33,462 nucleotides of DNA from Alistipes sp. (GCA_017483225.1 JAFULF010000032.1:1-33462); one strand, 5' to 3'. Positions 5,828 to 14,836 are shown, counted from the first letter of the stretch. Notes: generated from the sequence alone by a model not told the origin. Numbers and translations are program-made.

Positions 5828-7240
5828 ATGGCAAGAAAAAGACGAGAACTCCCTTTTATCGAGGGATTGGAGATAACGACCCTCGCAGCCGAGGGTAAGG
5901 CTATTGGCCACTATGACGGTATGGTTGTCTTCGTACCGATGACCGTGCCGGGAGATGTTGTTGACGTGCAGGTCAGGGCGAAGCATCGCCGCTTTATGGA
6001 GGGCGTGGCGATAAATTTCGTTAAGAGGTCGCCGATGCGCTGTGAGCCTGTATGTGAGCACTTTGGCGTATGTGGTGGCTGTAAGTGGCAGAACCTGCCG
6101 TATGAGGAGCAGCTGCGCCATAAGACGGTGCAGGTGCGTGACCAACTCACCCGTATCGGCAAGTTGGACTTGCCCGAGATAAGCCCCTGCCTTGGCTCCG
6201 CCGAGCAGCTCTTCTATCGCAATAAGTTGGAGTTCACGTTTGCCGACCGTCGTTGGCTGACCTACGAGGAGATTGCCGAGGGTGGCGATATTGCGCCGGC
6301 ACCTGCGCTCGGCTTCCACGTGCCTAATATGTTCGATAAGGTGCTTGATATCAAGAGGTGCTACTTGCAGGCCGACCCGTCGAATGCTATCCGTGACTTC
6401 GTGAAGCAGTATTGCATCGAGAATGGTTACTCGTTCCATAATGTCCGTGAGCATCAGGGCCTTATGCGTGGCATCATTATCCGCACGGCATCCACGGGTG
6501 AGATTATGGTCAGCGTGGTGTTCAACGAGAACGAAGAGGCGAAAATCAACGCTCTGCTCTCGGCTCTGCAAGAGAACTTCCCGCAAATCACTTCGCTCAT
6601 ATACTTCGTGAACGAGAAGTGGAACGACTCGCTCACCGACCAGACTCCTATCTGCTTTGCCGGCAAGGACCACATCTTCGAGGAGATGGAGGGCTTGCGC
6701 TTTAAGGTGGGACCAAAATCCTTCTACCAGACCAACTCTGCGCAGGCTTATGAGCTCTATAAGGTGACACGAGAGTTCGCCGACTTGCAACCCGAGGATA
6801 CCCTCTACGACCTCTATACGGGAACGGGTACGATTGCCAACTTCTGCGCACGCCGTTGCAAGAGGGTTGTCGGTATTGAGTATGTGCCGGAGGCGATAGA
6901 GGATGCGAAGGTGAACTCCGCAATCAACGGCATTGACAATACGACATTCTACGCCGGCGATATGAAGAGGGTACTCAGCGATGCCTTCATCGCCCGCAAT
7001 GGTCGTCCCGATGTGATTATCCTCGACCCGCCACGTGCCGGTGTCGATGAGCCGGTTATAGATGTTATCCTCAACGCCGCACCACGACGTATCGTCTATG
7101 TGAGTTGCAACCCTGCGACCCAGGCCCGAGATTTGGCCCTTATGAGCGGAATGTATAGGGTGGTGGCGGTGCAGCCTGTCGATATGTTCCCTCATACGCA
7201 CCACGTTGAGAATGTCGTGAAGTTGGAAAGAATAAAATAA
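5828..7240 (+). CDS. rlmD: 23S rRNA (uracil-5-)-methyltransferase, RlmD/RumA type
   Basis: This 470-residue SAM-dependent enzyme makes m5U in 23S rRNA. An N-terminal TRAM domain (residues 10-65) precedes a [4Fe-4S] cysteine cluster (C72, C76, C82 and C85 in CEHFGVCGGCKW). The C-terminal methyltransferase half shows the SAM loop LYDLYTGTGTIANF, the DPPRAG motif, and the catalytic cysteine in YVSCNPATQARDL. The length matches the family. Bacteroidetes members of this group are annotated RumA/RlmD, but the exact target uridine cannot be read from sequence. It leads an operon with the metallo-hydrolase (11-bp gap) and trmD. Confidence 0.9.
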   Translation: MARKRRELPFIEGLEITTLAAEGKAIGHYDGMVVFVPMTVPGDVVDVQVRAKHRRFMEGVAINFVKRSPMRCEPVCEHFGVCGGCKWQNLPYEEQLRHKTVQVRDQLTRIGKLDLPEISPCLGSAEQLFYRNKLEFTFADRRWLTYEEIAEGGDIAPAPALGFHVPNMFDKVLDIKRCYLQADPSNAIRDFVKQYCIENGYSFHNVREHQGLMRGIIIRTASTGEIMVSVVFNENEEAKINALLSALQENFPQITSLIYFVNEKWNDSLTDQTPICFAGKDHIFEEMEGLRFKVGPKSFYQTNSAQAYELYKVTREFADLQPEDTLYDLYTGTGTIANFCARRCKRVVGIEYVPEAIEDAKVNSAINGIDNTTFYAGDMKRVLSDAFIARNGRPDVIILDPPRAGVDEPVIDVILNAAPRRIVYVSCNPATQARDLALMSGMYRVVAVQPVDMFPHTHHVENVVKLERIK

Positions 7241-7251
7241 GAGATAAAGAT

Positions 7252-7920
7252 ATGGAATTTGTAAAGTTTGCGTTTAATCCGCTCCAAGAGAACACCTACG
7301 TAGTGTGGGATGAGAGCCTCGAATGTGTGGTCATTGATGCGGGTAATGCCTCCGCCAAGGAGGATAGGATGCTCGCCGAGTTTATCGCCGGGAAGGGGCT
7401 GAAACCGGTGCTTGCCGTGAATACACACGGGCACTTCGACCACGCTATGGGTGTGCAGTTTGTCAAGGATACCTATGCGGTGCCGTTTGCACTCTCTTCT
7501 GCCGATAAGGTGCTGATGGAGCAGGGCGTGGCTCACGCAATGATGTTCGGTCTGGATGCCCCTAATATGCCATCCGAGGTGGAGGTTGATTTGGCGACGA
7601 CCGACGTTGTACGCTTCGGCAATACCGAGTTGAAGGTGATACCTTCGCCGGGCCATACCCCCGGAGGTGTGGTGCTCTATCACGAGCCGAGCGGTACGCT
7701 CTTTACGGGCGATACGCTCTTTAAGGGCAGCATAGGCCGTACCGACCTGCCGGGTGGCGACTATACGGCACTGATGCACTCGATACTGAATAATATCATA
7801 CCTCTCGGCGATGAGGTCAAGGTCTGCCCGGGACACGGCGAATCCTCTACTATCGGTCAGGAGTCGCTCTATAACCCGTTTGTCACCGAGGCTCTGAACG
7901 GAGAGGTAAACTATAAATAG
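7252..7920 (+). CDS. metallo-beta-lactamase-fold hydrolase, GloB-like
   Basis: This 222-residue cytosolic protein has the glyoxalase II-type dinuclear metal site. H59, H61, D63 and H64 form THGHFDH. A further His lies in PSPGHTPGG, an Asp in FTGDTLF, and the last His in CPGHGESS. The segment GSIGRTDLPGGD is typical of the small bacterial group often annotated as hydroxyacylglutathione hydrolase-like. Most Bacteroidetes lack glutathione, so the true substrate is uncertain. It sits between rlmD (11 bp) and trmD (9 bp). Confidence 0.85.
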   Translation: MEFVKFAFNPLQENTYVVWDESLECVVIDAGNASAKEDRMLAEFIAGKGLKPVLAVNTHGHFDHAMGVQFVKDTYAVPFALSSADKVLMEQGVAHAMMFGLDAPNMPSEVEVDLATTDVVRFGNTELKVIPSPGHTPGGVVLYHEPSGTLFTGDTLFKGSIGRTDLPGGDYTALMHSILNNIIPLGDEVKVCPGHGESSTIGQESLYNPFVTEALNGEVNYK

Positions 7921-7929
7921 CAGGGTAGA

Positions 7930-8604
7930 ATGAGAATAGATATCATTACCGTTGTTCCGGAGTTGCTTACTTCGCCGCTTAACGAGTCGATACTCAAACG
8001 TGCACAGGAGGGTGGATTTGCCGAGATTCATATCCACAATCTGCGTGACTATACCGACGATAAACGTCGCACGGTGGATGACTATCCGTTTGGTGGCGAG
8101 GCGGGTATGGTTATGAAGATTGAGCCGGTCTATCGCTGCATCGAGAAACTCAAAAGCGAGCGTGAGTACGACGAGATAATCTTCACCTCGCCCGATGGCG
8201 TGCGCTATGACCAGCACGAGGCAAACCGCCTCTCGACCCTCGAAAATATCATCATCCTCTGCGGCCACTATAAGGGGGTGGACTATCGCATCCGTGAACA
8301 TCTGATTACCAGAGAGATATCTATCGGTGACTATGTGCTGACGGGTGGCGAACTTGCTGCGGCGATTATCACCGACTCGGTAGTGCGCCTGTTGCCGGGT
8401 GCCATCGGCGACGAGGCCTCGGCCTTGACAGATTGCTTTCAGGATGATATGCTCGCACCGCCCGTATATACCCGCCCTGCGGAGTTCAACGGATGGAGGG
8501 TACCCGAGGTGCTCACCTCCGGAAACTTCGCCGAGATAGCCAAGTGGCAGGAGGAGCAATCCTACGAGCGCACCAAGGCATTAAGACCCGACTTATTGGA
8601 GTAA
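7930..8604 (+). CDS. trmD: tRNA (guanine-N1-)-methyltransferase TrmD
   Basis: This 224-residue SPOUT-class enzyme methylates G37 of tRNAs next to the anticodon and prevents +1 frameshifting. It begins [13 protein letters not shown] and has the conserved block [12 protein letters not shown]. The trefoil-knot SAM site is [16 protein letters not shown] followed by [16 protein letters not shown]. The C-terminal tRNA-binding part ends with [14 protein letters not shown]. It is the last gene of the rlmD operon, 9 bp after the hydrolase and followed by a strong terminator. In many bacteria trmD is linked to rimM and rplS, but not here. Confidence 0.96.
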   Translation: MRIDIITVVPELLTSPLNESILKRAQEGGFAEIHIHNLRDYTDDKRRTVDDYPFGGEAGMVMKIEPVYRCIEKLKSEREYDEIIFTSPDGVRYDQHEANRLSTLENIIILCGHYKGVDYRIREHLITREISIGDYVLTGGELAAAIITDSVVRLLPGAIGDEASALTDCFQDDMLAPPVYTRPAEFNGWRVPEVLTSGNFAEIAKWQEEQSYERTKALRPDLLE

Positions 8605-8632
8605 GAGCCGCCTGCCGGTTTTTGCAAACTAA

Positions 8633-8660
8633 AAGGGCTGTCGCAATCACGACAGCCCTT
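8633..8660. terminator. bidirectional intrinsic terminator between trmD and the BspA-like gene
   Basis: A perfect 11-bp stem, AAGGGCTGTCG (8633-8643) with its complement at 8650-8660, has a 6-nt loop. It lies between two convergent genes and can serve both. Confidence 0.8.
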
Positions 8661-8694
8661 GCTTTGTACCTCTGTACGCCTTGTTATGACCCTA

Positions 8695-9900
8695 TTAGAA
8701 GTCGTAGCCCACGATTGAGTATGTGTAATCGCTCCAATACTCGGCAGATTTATATGCATTGACCGATGCTCGTGGTACATAAATCTTGCGAATAGAAGCA
8801 TTGTTATGGAACATATAGCCTCCTCCGCTTGGCGGTGTTGTGGCCTTGCAATAGATATTCGTTAAAGAGCTACACATATGGAATGCATACCATCCAATCG
8901 AAGTAATGCTATTGGGAATAGTTAAATTTGTCAAACTGTTGCAATCAGAGAAGGCATGAACCCCAATATGAGTAACACCATTAGGAATCACCACATTTGT
9001 CAGCGAATTGCATGTAGAGAATGCATAATTTCCAATCGACGTAACACTATTCCCAATGGTAACCTTTGAGAACCCTGCACCCCAAAATGCGCCATTTTGA
9101 TGAGATGAAGCATTTGGTATATTGCAATTTACTATTAGTTCTCCGATGCAACCATAGAACGCCTGCTTTCCAATCGAAGTGACGCTTTCAGAAATAGTTA
9201 CACTATTCAGACTACCACAACCATAGAATGCATAATCTCCAATCGACGTGACACTATTTCCAATGGTGACCTTTGAGAATCCTGAACCACAGAACACGCC
9301 ATCATAGGATGAGCCATTTGGTATATTACAATTTACTATTAACTCGCCTATGCAACCAGAAAATGCCTCTTTTTCAATCGAAGTAACACTTTCTGGAATT
9401 GTTATGCTTGTGAGCGAAGTGCAACCCTTGAATGCTTCATATCCAATCGAAGTAATTCCATTAGGTATCGTTATACCCTGCAAGCTATTGCAACTCCGAA
9501 ATGCAGACTCTCCAATTGAAGTAACACTTTTTGGAATCTCCACACTTTTCAGCGAGGTGCAACCATAGAATGCAGACTCTCCTATTGAGCATATGCTGTC
9601 AGGAAACTTTATATACTCCATAGAGTTGCATCCATAGAATGCGTTGTCCGGTATCGCAATAACATCATTGCCAAAGATAAGGCGGCCAACTCCATTTTCG
9701 TATGTATTATATACAAGGTTACTGCCAAAACCGTGTATGTTGCCTAACTCAATGGGTAATCCATATTTTGTGGTATATAATATTTCGTTAGGTGCACAGG
9801 TAAAATCAGAGAATGGATTCTCCTCCTCCTCAAAGCCATTGTCGTCGCAAGCGGTTGCCAACATACCAACCACAGCCAATAAAAGAAATAGTTTCTTCAT
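8695..9900 (-). CDS. BspA-like leucine-rich-repeat surface lipoprotein
   Basis: This 401-residue protein starts at the ATG at 9898-9900. MKKLFLLLAVVGMLATAC is a signal peptide with a lipobox (LATAC), so it is lipid-anchored and probably surface-exposed. The body is a run of LRR_5 (BspA/Treponema) repeats of about 23 residues with the core SVTSIGxxAFxGCxSLxxVxIP. A larger unit containing GELIVNCNIPN and FSKVTIGNSVTSIG occurs twice in tandem, so part of the array grew by segmental duplication. The C-terminus (APRASVNAYKSAEYW-like, here VPRASVNAYKS) is the usual cap. Such proteins mediate adhesion or host interaction. Its composition is more AT-rich than its neighbours. A longer reading frame upstream lacks a signal peptide and is rejected. 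Confidence 0.88.
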   Translation of the reverse strand: MKKLFLLLAVVGMLATACDDNGFEEEENPFSDFTCAPNEILYTTKYGLPIELGNIHGFGSNLVYNTYENGVGRLIFGNDVIAIPDNAFYGCNSMEYIKFPDSICSIGESAFYGCTSLKSVEIPKSVTSIGESAFRSCNSLQGITIPNGITSIGYEAFKGCTSLTSITIPESVTSIEKEAFSGCIGELIVNCNIPNGSSYDGVFCGSGFSKVTIGNSVTSIGDYAFYGCGSLNSVTISESVTSIGKQAFYGCIGELIVNCNIPNASSHQNGAFWGAGFSKVTIGNSVTSIGNYAFSTCNSLTNVVIPNGVTHIGVHAFSDCNSLTNLTIPNSITSIGWYAFHMCSSLTNIYCKATTPPSGGGYMFHNNASIRKIYVPRASVNAYKSAEYWSDYTYSIVGYDF

Positions 9901-10218
9901 AATATTGTCATTGTTGCCCACCAACCCCAAGAGGACATTATAAAATAAGAAAGTGTGAGGCTGTTCGTTCATCTGATAACAGGCATTTGGCGTGGCCCAA
10001 GAGCAAATAAACAATACCTCACACCGTATGGTACATTGAAAATGATATACCAAATGCGGAGTAGAGTGCTATTGCCATCCTTGCTCTTTCAAAATCGCCA
10101 AATTTCGTTATCAAGGATTAGCGAAACACTTTCGCAATAAATATGTCTGTAATCCTGCGGACTACGTTACAAAATTAGAAAATATTTTTATAAGTGTGGT
10201 ATTGTCCACTATTTTTTT
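9901..10218. other. intergenic region without recognisable gene
   Basis: About 320 bp lie between the divergent BspA-like and lpxB genes, and I see no protein or RNA gene. A distant minus-strand TAATTTTG (10170-10177) could be the -7 element of the BspA-like gene, but it lacks a TTG -33 box and would leave a 260-nt leader. Confidence 0.5.
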
Positions 10219-10226
10219 TACTTTTG
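10219..10226 (+). promoter_or_regulatory. promoter of lpxB operon
   Basis: TACTTTTG is an exact TAnnTTTG motif 34 bp upstream of the lpxB start. A TTG at 10202-10204 is closer than usual (14 bp), so the -33 assignment is weak. Confidence 0.5.
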
Positions 10227-10260
10227 CAAATCGCTGATTGCTGTTTAATTCCTAATTTCG

Positions 10261-11388
10261 ATGAAGTACTACATCATAGCAGGAGAGCCGAGTGGAGATT
10301 TGCACGGTAGTAAGTTGATGCAGGGCATTGCATCGGCAGATGCCGAGGCGCAATTCCGCTTTTGCGGGGGTGACGGTATGGTGGCGGTCGGGGGTGCCGA
10401 GAATCTGCTGAAACACTACAAGCAGATGTCGTTCTTCGGCTTTGCCAACGTATTGCGCAACCTGCCTACCATCTTGGGGCAGATTGACGACTGCAAGCGA
10501 GATATCGAGGCCTTTGCTCCCGATGTGGTGATACTTATAGACTACCCGTCGTTCAATATGCGTATTGCCGAGTGGGCCCACAAAAAGGGAATCAGGGTCT
10601 ATTACTACATCGCCCCGAAGGTGTGGGCGTGGAAGGAGTGGCGAGTGAAGGGACTGCGCCGCTTTGTCGATAGGCTATACACGATTTTTCCGTTCGAGAC
10701 CGCCTACTTCCGCAACAAGGGCATAGAGCCTATATTTTGCGGCAACCCCTTGATGGATGATATTGCTTATCGCCGAGCGCAGATGCCTTCACGAGAGCAA
10801 TTTATAAAGGATAACGGCTTGGAAGACAAGCCGATAGTGGCCCTTCTGGCGGGTAGTCGCAGGTCGGAGATAAGGGAGAACCTGCCCGATATGGTAGCCC
10901 TCTCGGCCCGCTTTCCGGAGTATCAGTTCGTCGTTACGGCGGTGCCGTGGATTGAGCGGGAGGTGTACGACAAGCACCTCGCCGGCTCGGGGGTTAAGTA
11001 CTTGTGCGACAAGACACAGCAGACGCTTGCCGTGAGTGAGGCGGCGGTGGTCACCTCCGGAACGGCAACACTCGAAACGGCGTTGATGGGCATACCCGAG
11101 ATGGTGTTGTACCACGTGCCTAAACTCTACGAGGTGCTGCGACCTTATGTCTTGAAGATTCCGTTTATCTCGCTGGTAAATATCAACCTCGGCAGGGAGG
11201 CTGTGCGAGAGGTCGTGTGCGCAAAGCTCGACTTGGAGGATGCCGAGCGGGAGTTGCGCTCCATATTGAGCGGGGGAGTTAAGCGGGAGAGGATGCTCGC
11301 CGACTTTGACGAGCTCAAAGCCCTGATAGGCGACGAGGGAGCCTCGGCGAGATTTGCTAACGATATGGTAAAAAGTTTGAAACGATGA
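10261..11388 (+). CDS. lpxB: lipid-A-disaccharide synthase
   Basis: This 375-residue GT19 glycosyltransferase joins UDP-2,3-diacylglucosamine and lipid X to form the lipid A disaccharide on the inner leaflet of the inner membrane. It begins YYIIAGEPSGDLHGS, the family signature. It has the LIDYPSFNMRIA and YYIAPKVWAW blocks, the VALLAGSRRSEI donor-site motif, and the conserved SGTATLETAL with PEMVLY. The length is typical. It is the first gene of an operon; its stop overlaps the next start by 4 bp (ATGA). Confidence 0.96.
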   Translation: MKYYIIAGEPSGDLHGSKLMQGIASADAEAQFRFCGGDGMVAVGGAENLLKHYKQMSFFGFANVLRNLPTILGQIDDCKRDIEAFAPDVVILIDYPSFNMRIAEWAHKKGIRVYYYIAPKVWAWKEWRVKGLRRFVDRLYTIFPFETAYFRNKGIEPIFCGNPLMDDIAYRRAQMPSREQFIKDNGLEDKPIVALLAGSRRSEIRENLPDMVALSARFPEYQFVVTAVPWIEREVYDKHLAGSGVKYLCDKTQQTLAVSEAAVVTSGTATLETALMGIPEMVLYHVPKLYEVLRPYVLKIPFISLVNINLGREAVREVVCAKLDLEDAERELRSILSGGVKRERMLADFDELKALIGDEGASARFANDMVKSLKR

Positions 11389-11957
11389 AGATAATCTGTG
11401 TAGAGAACCTCTTTGGCGAGGGCGAGCCATATTTGAGCCTGCGCCCCGATACGGCGGCATTGCGCAATAATGACGACTTCTACCTGCCACATTTCTCTTC
11501 AAATGTTCTGTGTGGATGCGGTGTCACTCTGCGAGTTACACGCCTTGCAAAGTGTCTGGATGCACGCTTTGCCTCCCGTTGTTACGACGGCGTAGGTGTC
11601 GGCGTAGCCTTTGTGGCAGAAGATGTTCGCCAGCGTGAGATGGCTGCCGGCAGACCGTGGGAGGCTGCCTGCGTATTTGACCGCTCATTGGCCCTGTCGC
11701 ACGAGGAGATTGCTGCTGCGGAGGTAGGTGAAGGAGTTGTTGAGATGATGCTCGATAACGAGTTGGTACAGAAGTTCTCTGTTGCGACGTTGCGAGAGGG
11801 TCTTGATGCCTCGCTCGCCCGTGCCTCGCACCTGCTCACATTAAAGACCGGCGATATTATCTTTGTGCAGATGCCCGTCGAGGTCAAGCCGTCGCAGGGT
11901 AGTGCTGTAAAGGTTACACTCAATGGTGTGGAACTGCTTAATTTTCAAGTTAAATAG
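11385..11957 (+). CDS. fumarylacetoacetate hydrolase-fold protein lacking metal ligands
   Basis: This 190-residue protein aligns by eye with YcgM-type FAH proteins. It starts MKIICVENLF, has LRPDTAALRNNDDFYLPHF, then the CYDGVGVGVAF and RPWEAACVFDRS blocks, and ends in a C-terminal GDIIFVQMP. In active members the metal site is Glu-x-Glu in an HYEVE-type motif plus a later Asp in GIDFTARD. Here the positions read LCGCGV (G44 and G46 for the two Glu) and GVAFVAED (A75 for Asp). All three ligands are therefore missing and hydrolase activity is unlikely. The reading frame is clean and coupled to lpxB (4-bp overlap) and maf (3-bp gap), so it appears to be a maintained pseudoenzyme. Confidence 0.7.
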   Translation: MKIICVENLFGEGEPYLSLRPDTAALRNNDDFYLPHFSSNVLCGCGVTLRVTRLAKCLDARFASRCYDGVGVGVAFVAEDVRQREMAAGRPWEAACVFDRSLALSHEEIAAAEVGEGVVEMMLDNELVQKFSVATLREGLDASLARASHLLTLKTGDIIFVQMPVEVKPSQGSAVKVTLNGVELLNFQVK

Positions 11958-11960
11958 CCT

Positions 11961-12551
11961 ATGTTGTTAAAGGAACACTTAAATGGCTATCGCCTGATTC
12001 TTGCCTCGGCATCGCCTCGCCGTCGTCAGCTGCTTGCCGACTGCGATTTGGCATTCGAGGTGGCCCCGAAATTTGAGTGCGAAGAGTCGTTCCCGAAGAG
12101 TATGCCGAGTGATGAGGTCGCAGAGTATCTGTCGGGCGTGAAGAGCGATGCCTACCCGCAACCGTTAAACCCCAACGAGGTGCTTATCACGGCCGATACG
12201 GTTGTTATAGTGGATGACGAGATTCTCGGCAAGCCCTCCGATGCTGCGGAGGCCTGCGCTATGCTCGAAAAGTTGTCGGGTCGCTCTCATAAGGTTGTTA
12301 CGGGGGTTACCTTGCGCTCCTGCGACAGACGTTGCTCCTTCTCGGTGGAGAGTAGGGTGCAGTTCCGAGCCTTGAAGCGTGAGGAGATAGAGTACTATAT
12401 CAACGAGTACCGCCCCTTTGACAAAGCGGGGGCATACGGCATCCAAGAGTGGATAGGATGCGTCGCCATTGAGGGTATCGAGGGGTCGTTCTATAATGTT
12501 ATGGGGCTACCGATTCAGCGGCTGTATGTAGAGTTGGAACGCTTTGTATAA
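11961..12551 (+). CDS. maf: Maf-family nucleotide pyrophosphatase
   Basis: This 196-residue Maf/YhdE-type house-cleaning enzyme hydrolyses non-canonical or dTTP/UTP-like nucleotides. It shows the N-terminal LILASASPRRRQLL motif and the catalytic ADTVVIVDDEILGKPSD block. LEKLSGRSHKVVTGV and the C-terminal DKAGAYGIQEW...GSFYNVMGLP complete the signature. It is cytoplasmic. It is last in the lpxB operon, 3 bp after the FAH-like gene, and ends at the bidirectional terminator. Confidence 0.93.
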   Translation: MLLKEHLNGYRLILASASPRRRQLLADCDLAFEVAPKFECEESFPKSMPSDEVAEYLSGVKSDAYPQPLNPNEVLITADTVVIVDDEILGKPSDAAEACAMLEKLSGRSHKVVTGVTLRSCDRRCSFSVESRVQFRALKREEIEYYINEYRPFDKAGAYGIQEWIGCVAIEGIEGSFYNVMGLPIQRLYVELERFV

Positions 12552-12589
12552 AACGAATAAGCATCTCATTTCGAGATGCTTATTCGTTT
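12551..12589. terminator. bidirectional terminator between maf and the response regulator gene
   Basis: A perfect 17-bp inverted repeat (12551-12567 with 12573-12589) has a 5-nt loop, with AT-rich tails on both sides. The last base of the maf stop codon and the last bases of the leftward response-regulator gene fall inside the stem. Confidence 0.85.
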
Positions 12590-13367
12590 ATATGCTCTGC
12601 TCTCCGCTTTCGAGCCACGTGAGGAAGTCGGAGGTCTTGGAGCGACTGACAAAGGAGTCAATGCCGCTCGATGGTTTGAGCGTCAATTTGATTCGGTTGC
12701 CCAACCTCTTGGCTATGTTTCCGATGCTGCGGTCGGAGACGATGCAGCTACGTGAGATGCGGAAGAAGTGCGCCGGGTCGAGTTCCTTGCTTATCACATC
12801 CAGCGAGGAGTCCATCAGGTACCGCTCGCCACTTGCCGTCATAAGGTATGTGCACCCCTCCTCCGAGTAGAAATAGGCAATCTGCGAGGTCTCGACCATC
12901 ACAATCTTGTCGTTATATCGTAGCAGGTAACGCTGCTTGTAGCGACCAATTCCCCCCCCCGATTTTATTGCAGGTTTTGATTGTAGTGCGCTGTCTGTGT
13001 TTGCGTTATGCGTTTGCCTCCTGCAACGCTCAATGGCACGTTGCAGGTCTTTGAACTCTACGGGTTTCAGGATATAGTCGAGGGAGTTTACCTCGAAGGC
13101 CTTGATGGCGTAATTGTCGTAGGCGGTAACCATAATTACCGGACAATGGATGCTGATACGCTCGAAGATGTCGAAACACTTGCCGTCGGAGAGCTCCACA
13201 TCCATAAAGATAAGGTCGGGGTAAATCTCCGTATTGGAGAGCCACTCGACACTCTTGCTGACGCTGTCCAAGGTTGCGCAGATGGATATCTCCGGGAAGT
13301 TGTTCTTCAACATTCTCACCATTGCCTGTTGTGCAACAATCTCGTCTTCAATGATTAGTGCGTTCAT
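12588..13367 (-). CDS. LytTR-family response regulator
   Basis: This 259-residue protein has a receiver domain (residues 1-120) with acidic pocket E7/D8, phospho-acceptor D56 (IFMDVEL), VTAYDNYA and K102 (LDYILKPVE). A linker follows, then a C-terminal LytTR DNA-binding domain (about 150-255) with YFYSEEGCTYL, FFRISRSCIV and the GNRIKLTLKP strand. The linker is encoded partly by nine consecutive G residues (12952-12960 on the plus strand as C). It is the second gene of a leftward operon, 42 bp after its sensor kinase. LytTR regulators bind direct repeats as dimers; their targets here are not evident. Confidence 0.92.
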   Translation of the reverse strand: MNALIIEDEIVAQQAMVRMLKNNFPEISICATLDSVSKSVEWLSNTEIYPDLIFMDVELSDGKCFDIFERISIHCPVIMVTAYDNYAIKAFEVNSLDYILKPVEFKDLQRAIERCRRQTHNANTDSALQSKPAIKSGGGIGRYKQRYLLRYNDKIVMVETSQIAYFYSEEGCTYLMTASGERYLMDSSLDVISKELDPAHFFRISRSCIVSDRSIGNIAKRLGNRIKLTLKPSSGIDSFVSRSKTSDFLTWLESGEQSI

Positions 13368-13409
13368 ATAGTGGTTCGTTTTGGTTGTTCGGTTTTAGGT
13401 CTATATCAT

Positions 13410-14789
13410 CTATATTAAAGGTAGTTCTACGCAGTATTGTTCGTCGTTCTCGTTTATGACGATATCTCGCCCCGAGATGTTGATATATTGCTGCGAAATG
13501 CTCTTCAAGCCTACGTGGGTACTCTCGGCATTGGAGTATTTCGGCTGGCGGTTGTTGGTTACGGAGATAGTGTCGTTATGGGTGCTGATAGTGATGTGCA
13601 GAGGCCGCTCCGGATGCACGACATTGTGTTTGAGAGCATTCTCTATGAGGAGTTGCAGACTGCACGGCACGACGCTGTAAGTGGCCGTGTCGATGTCTAT
13701 CTTCTTGGTGACACTGAACCCGTTAGGGAACCTTACTTTAAGTAAATCTATATATCTGTCGGTGAACTCCAACTCCTCTTGCAGGCATACCGTGTGCTCC
13801 TTCTCGGTCTGCAACATATAGCGATATAGCGAGGCGAGTTTGTGGATGTACTCCGAGGCCTCCGTATTCTTCTGCTCCTCGACCAAACCATTCAGGATGT
13901 TGAGCGAGTTGAATAGGAAGTGGGGGTTCACCTGCTGTTTCAGGATGTTGTACTGGAACTGCGCCAGATGGCGTTTCTCCTTCTCACGAATGATGCGGTA
14001 GCGTGTGGTCTGAACGTAGTCGAGCAGTACGACTACAACATAGACTGCCAGATTCGCAAGGAGCGATATGGAGCATAGTTGGAGGAACGAGGCATCGGCA
14101 AAAGGTGTACTTGTGCCAAATGGGAGGTTGTAGCCGATGATGAGAGCCGTGAGTATGGAGATTGCGATGGACTCCGTCACGATACCTATCGTATATCCAA
14201 GGGGCTTGGAGAACCATTGCAGGCGGCGGGTAAGTATCACGTATATAATGTTGCTGCACACGAGTACAAGCGATGCGAAGGAGTTGCCGAGCAGCAGTCG
14301 GAAGGTTATGTTGGCAACATCCTCGTTGAGCAGGTTGTTGAATATGCGGGAGTAGGCTATGCGGAACAGAAACAGCAGTCCTATCAGAGGGATAATCTGT
14401 TTCAGTCCCGGCAGCCATTGCGCCAACGATGTGTTGTGGTGGCGATTGCTTCCGAAGCGGGAGAAGAGCAGCAGGAGTCCGAAGCCGAGAATCTCCGTGG
14501 CACAGAAGGAGGTTATTGCGTGTACCCACGCCTGACTCGAAATGAGGGGCGAGAGCAGCCTTGCGCCGTATGTTCCTATGACGAAGCCGAGGATGTTTCC
14601 GGCGATGATACACGCAGCCACGATGCCCAGACCCTGATTTCGACGTACAGCCAAGATGGTGATGAGGGCGATGGTTGCCACCGTCAGGAAGAACTCGTCA
14701 CGCACTCCCGAGGCGTAGCAGAGCAGTACGATGACGGCGTGGACAATCGCAAAAATGTGTATTATATGTCGGCTTCTCAGTTTTTGCAT
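13410..14789 (-). CDS. LytS/YehU-type sensor histidine kinase
   Basis: This 459-residue inner-membrane kinase has an N-terminal half (1-265) with roughly six to eight hydrophobic helices and no recognisable extracellular sensor domain. The His_kinase domain follows, with phosphorylatable H290 in QVNPHFLFNSLN. The HATPase is of the atypical LytS type (LIENALKHN N-box, a degenerate G-box region with THVGLKSI). The pairing with the downstream LytTR regulator is typical. Gene order, 42-bp spacing and strand indicate one operon. The signal is unknown. It is divergent from the starch operon. Confidence 0.92.
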   Translation of the reverse strand: MQKLRSRHIIHIFAIVHAVIVLLCYASGVRDEFFLTVATIALITILAVRRNQGLGIVAACIIAGNILGFVIGTYGARLLSPLISSQAWVHAITSFCATEILGFGLLLLFSRFGSNRHHNTSLAQWLPGLKQIIPLIGLLFLFRIAYSRIFNNLLNEDVANITFRLLLGNSFASLVLVCSNIIYVILTRRLQWFSKPLGYTIGIVTESIAISILTALIIGYNLPFGTSTPFADASFLQLCSISLLANLAVYVVVVLLDYVQTTRYRIIREKEKRHLAQFQYNILKQQVNPHFLFNSLNILNGLVEEQKNTEASEYIHKLASLYRYMLQTEKEHTVCLQEELEFTDRYIDLLKVRFPNGFSVTKKIDIDTATYSVVPCSLQLLIENALKHNVVHPERPLHITISTHNDTISVTNNRQPKYSNAESTHVGLKSISQQYINISGRDIVINENDEQYCVELPLI

Positions 14790-14836
14790 CGGTTTTAGGT
14801 TGTGTCTTGATACGTAGTGTGGTATCGAAACAGATT

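Noticed and set aside
5348-7204. 618-codon minus-strand frame opposite lrgB and rlmD
   Set aside because: It is antisense to two well-identified genes, has arginine/histidine-rich shadow composition, and shows no domain.
9901-10053. Upstream extension of the BspA-like protein
   Set aside because: It places 51 residues before an excellent lipoprotein signal peptide; the ATG at 9898-9900 is the natural start.
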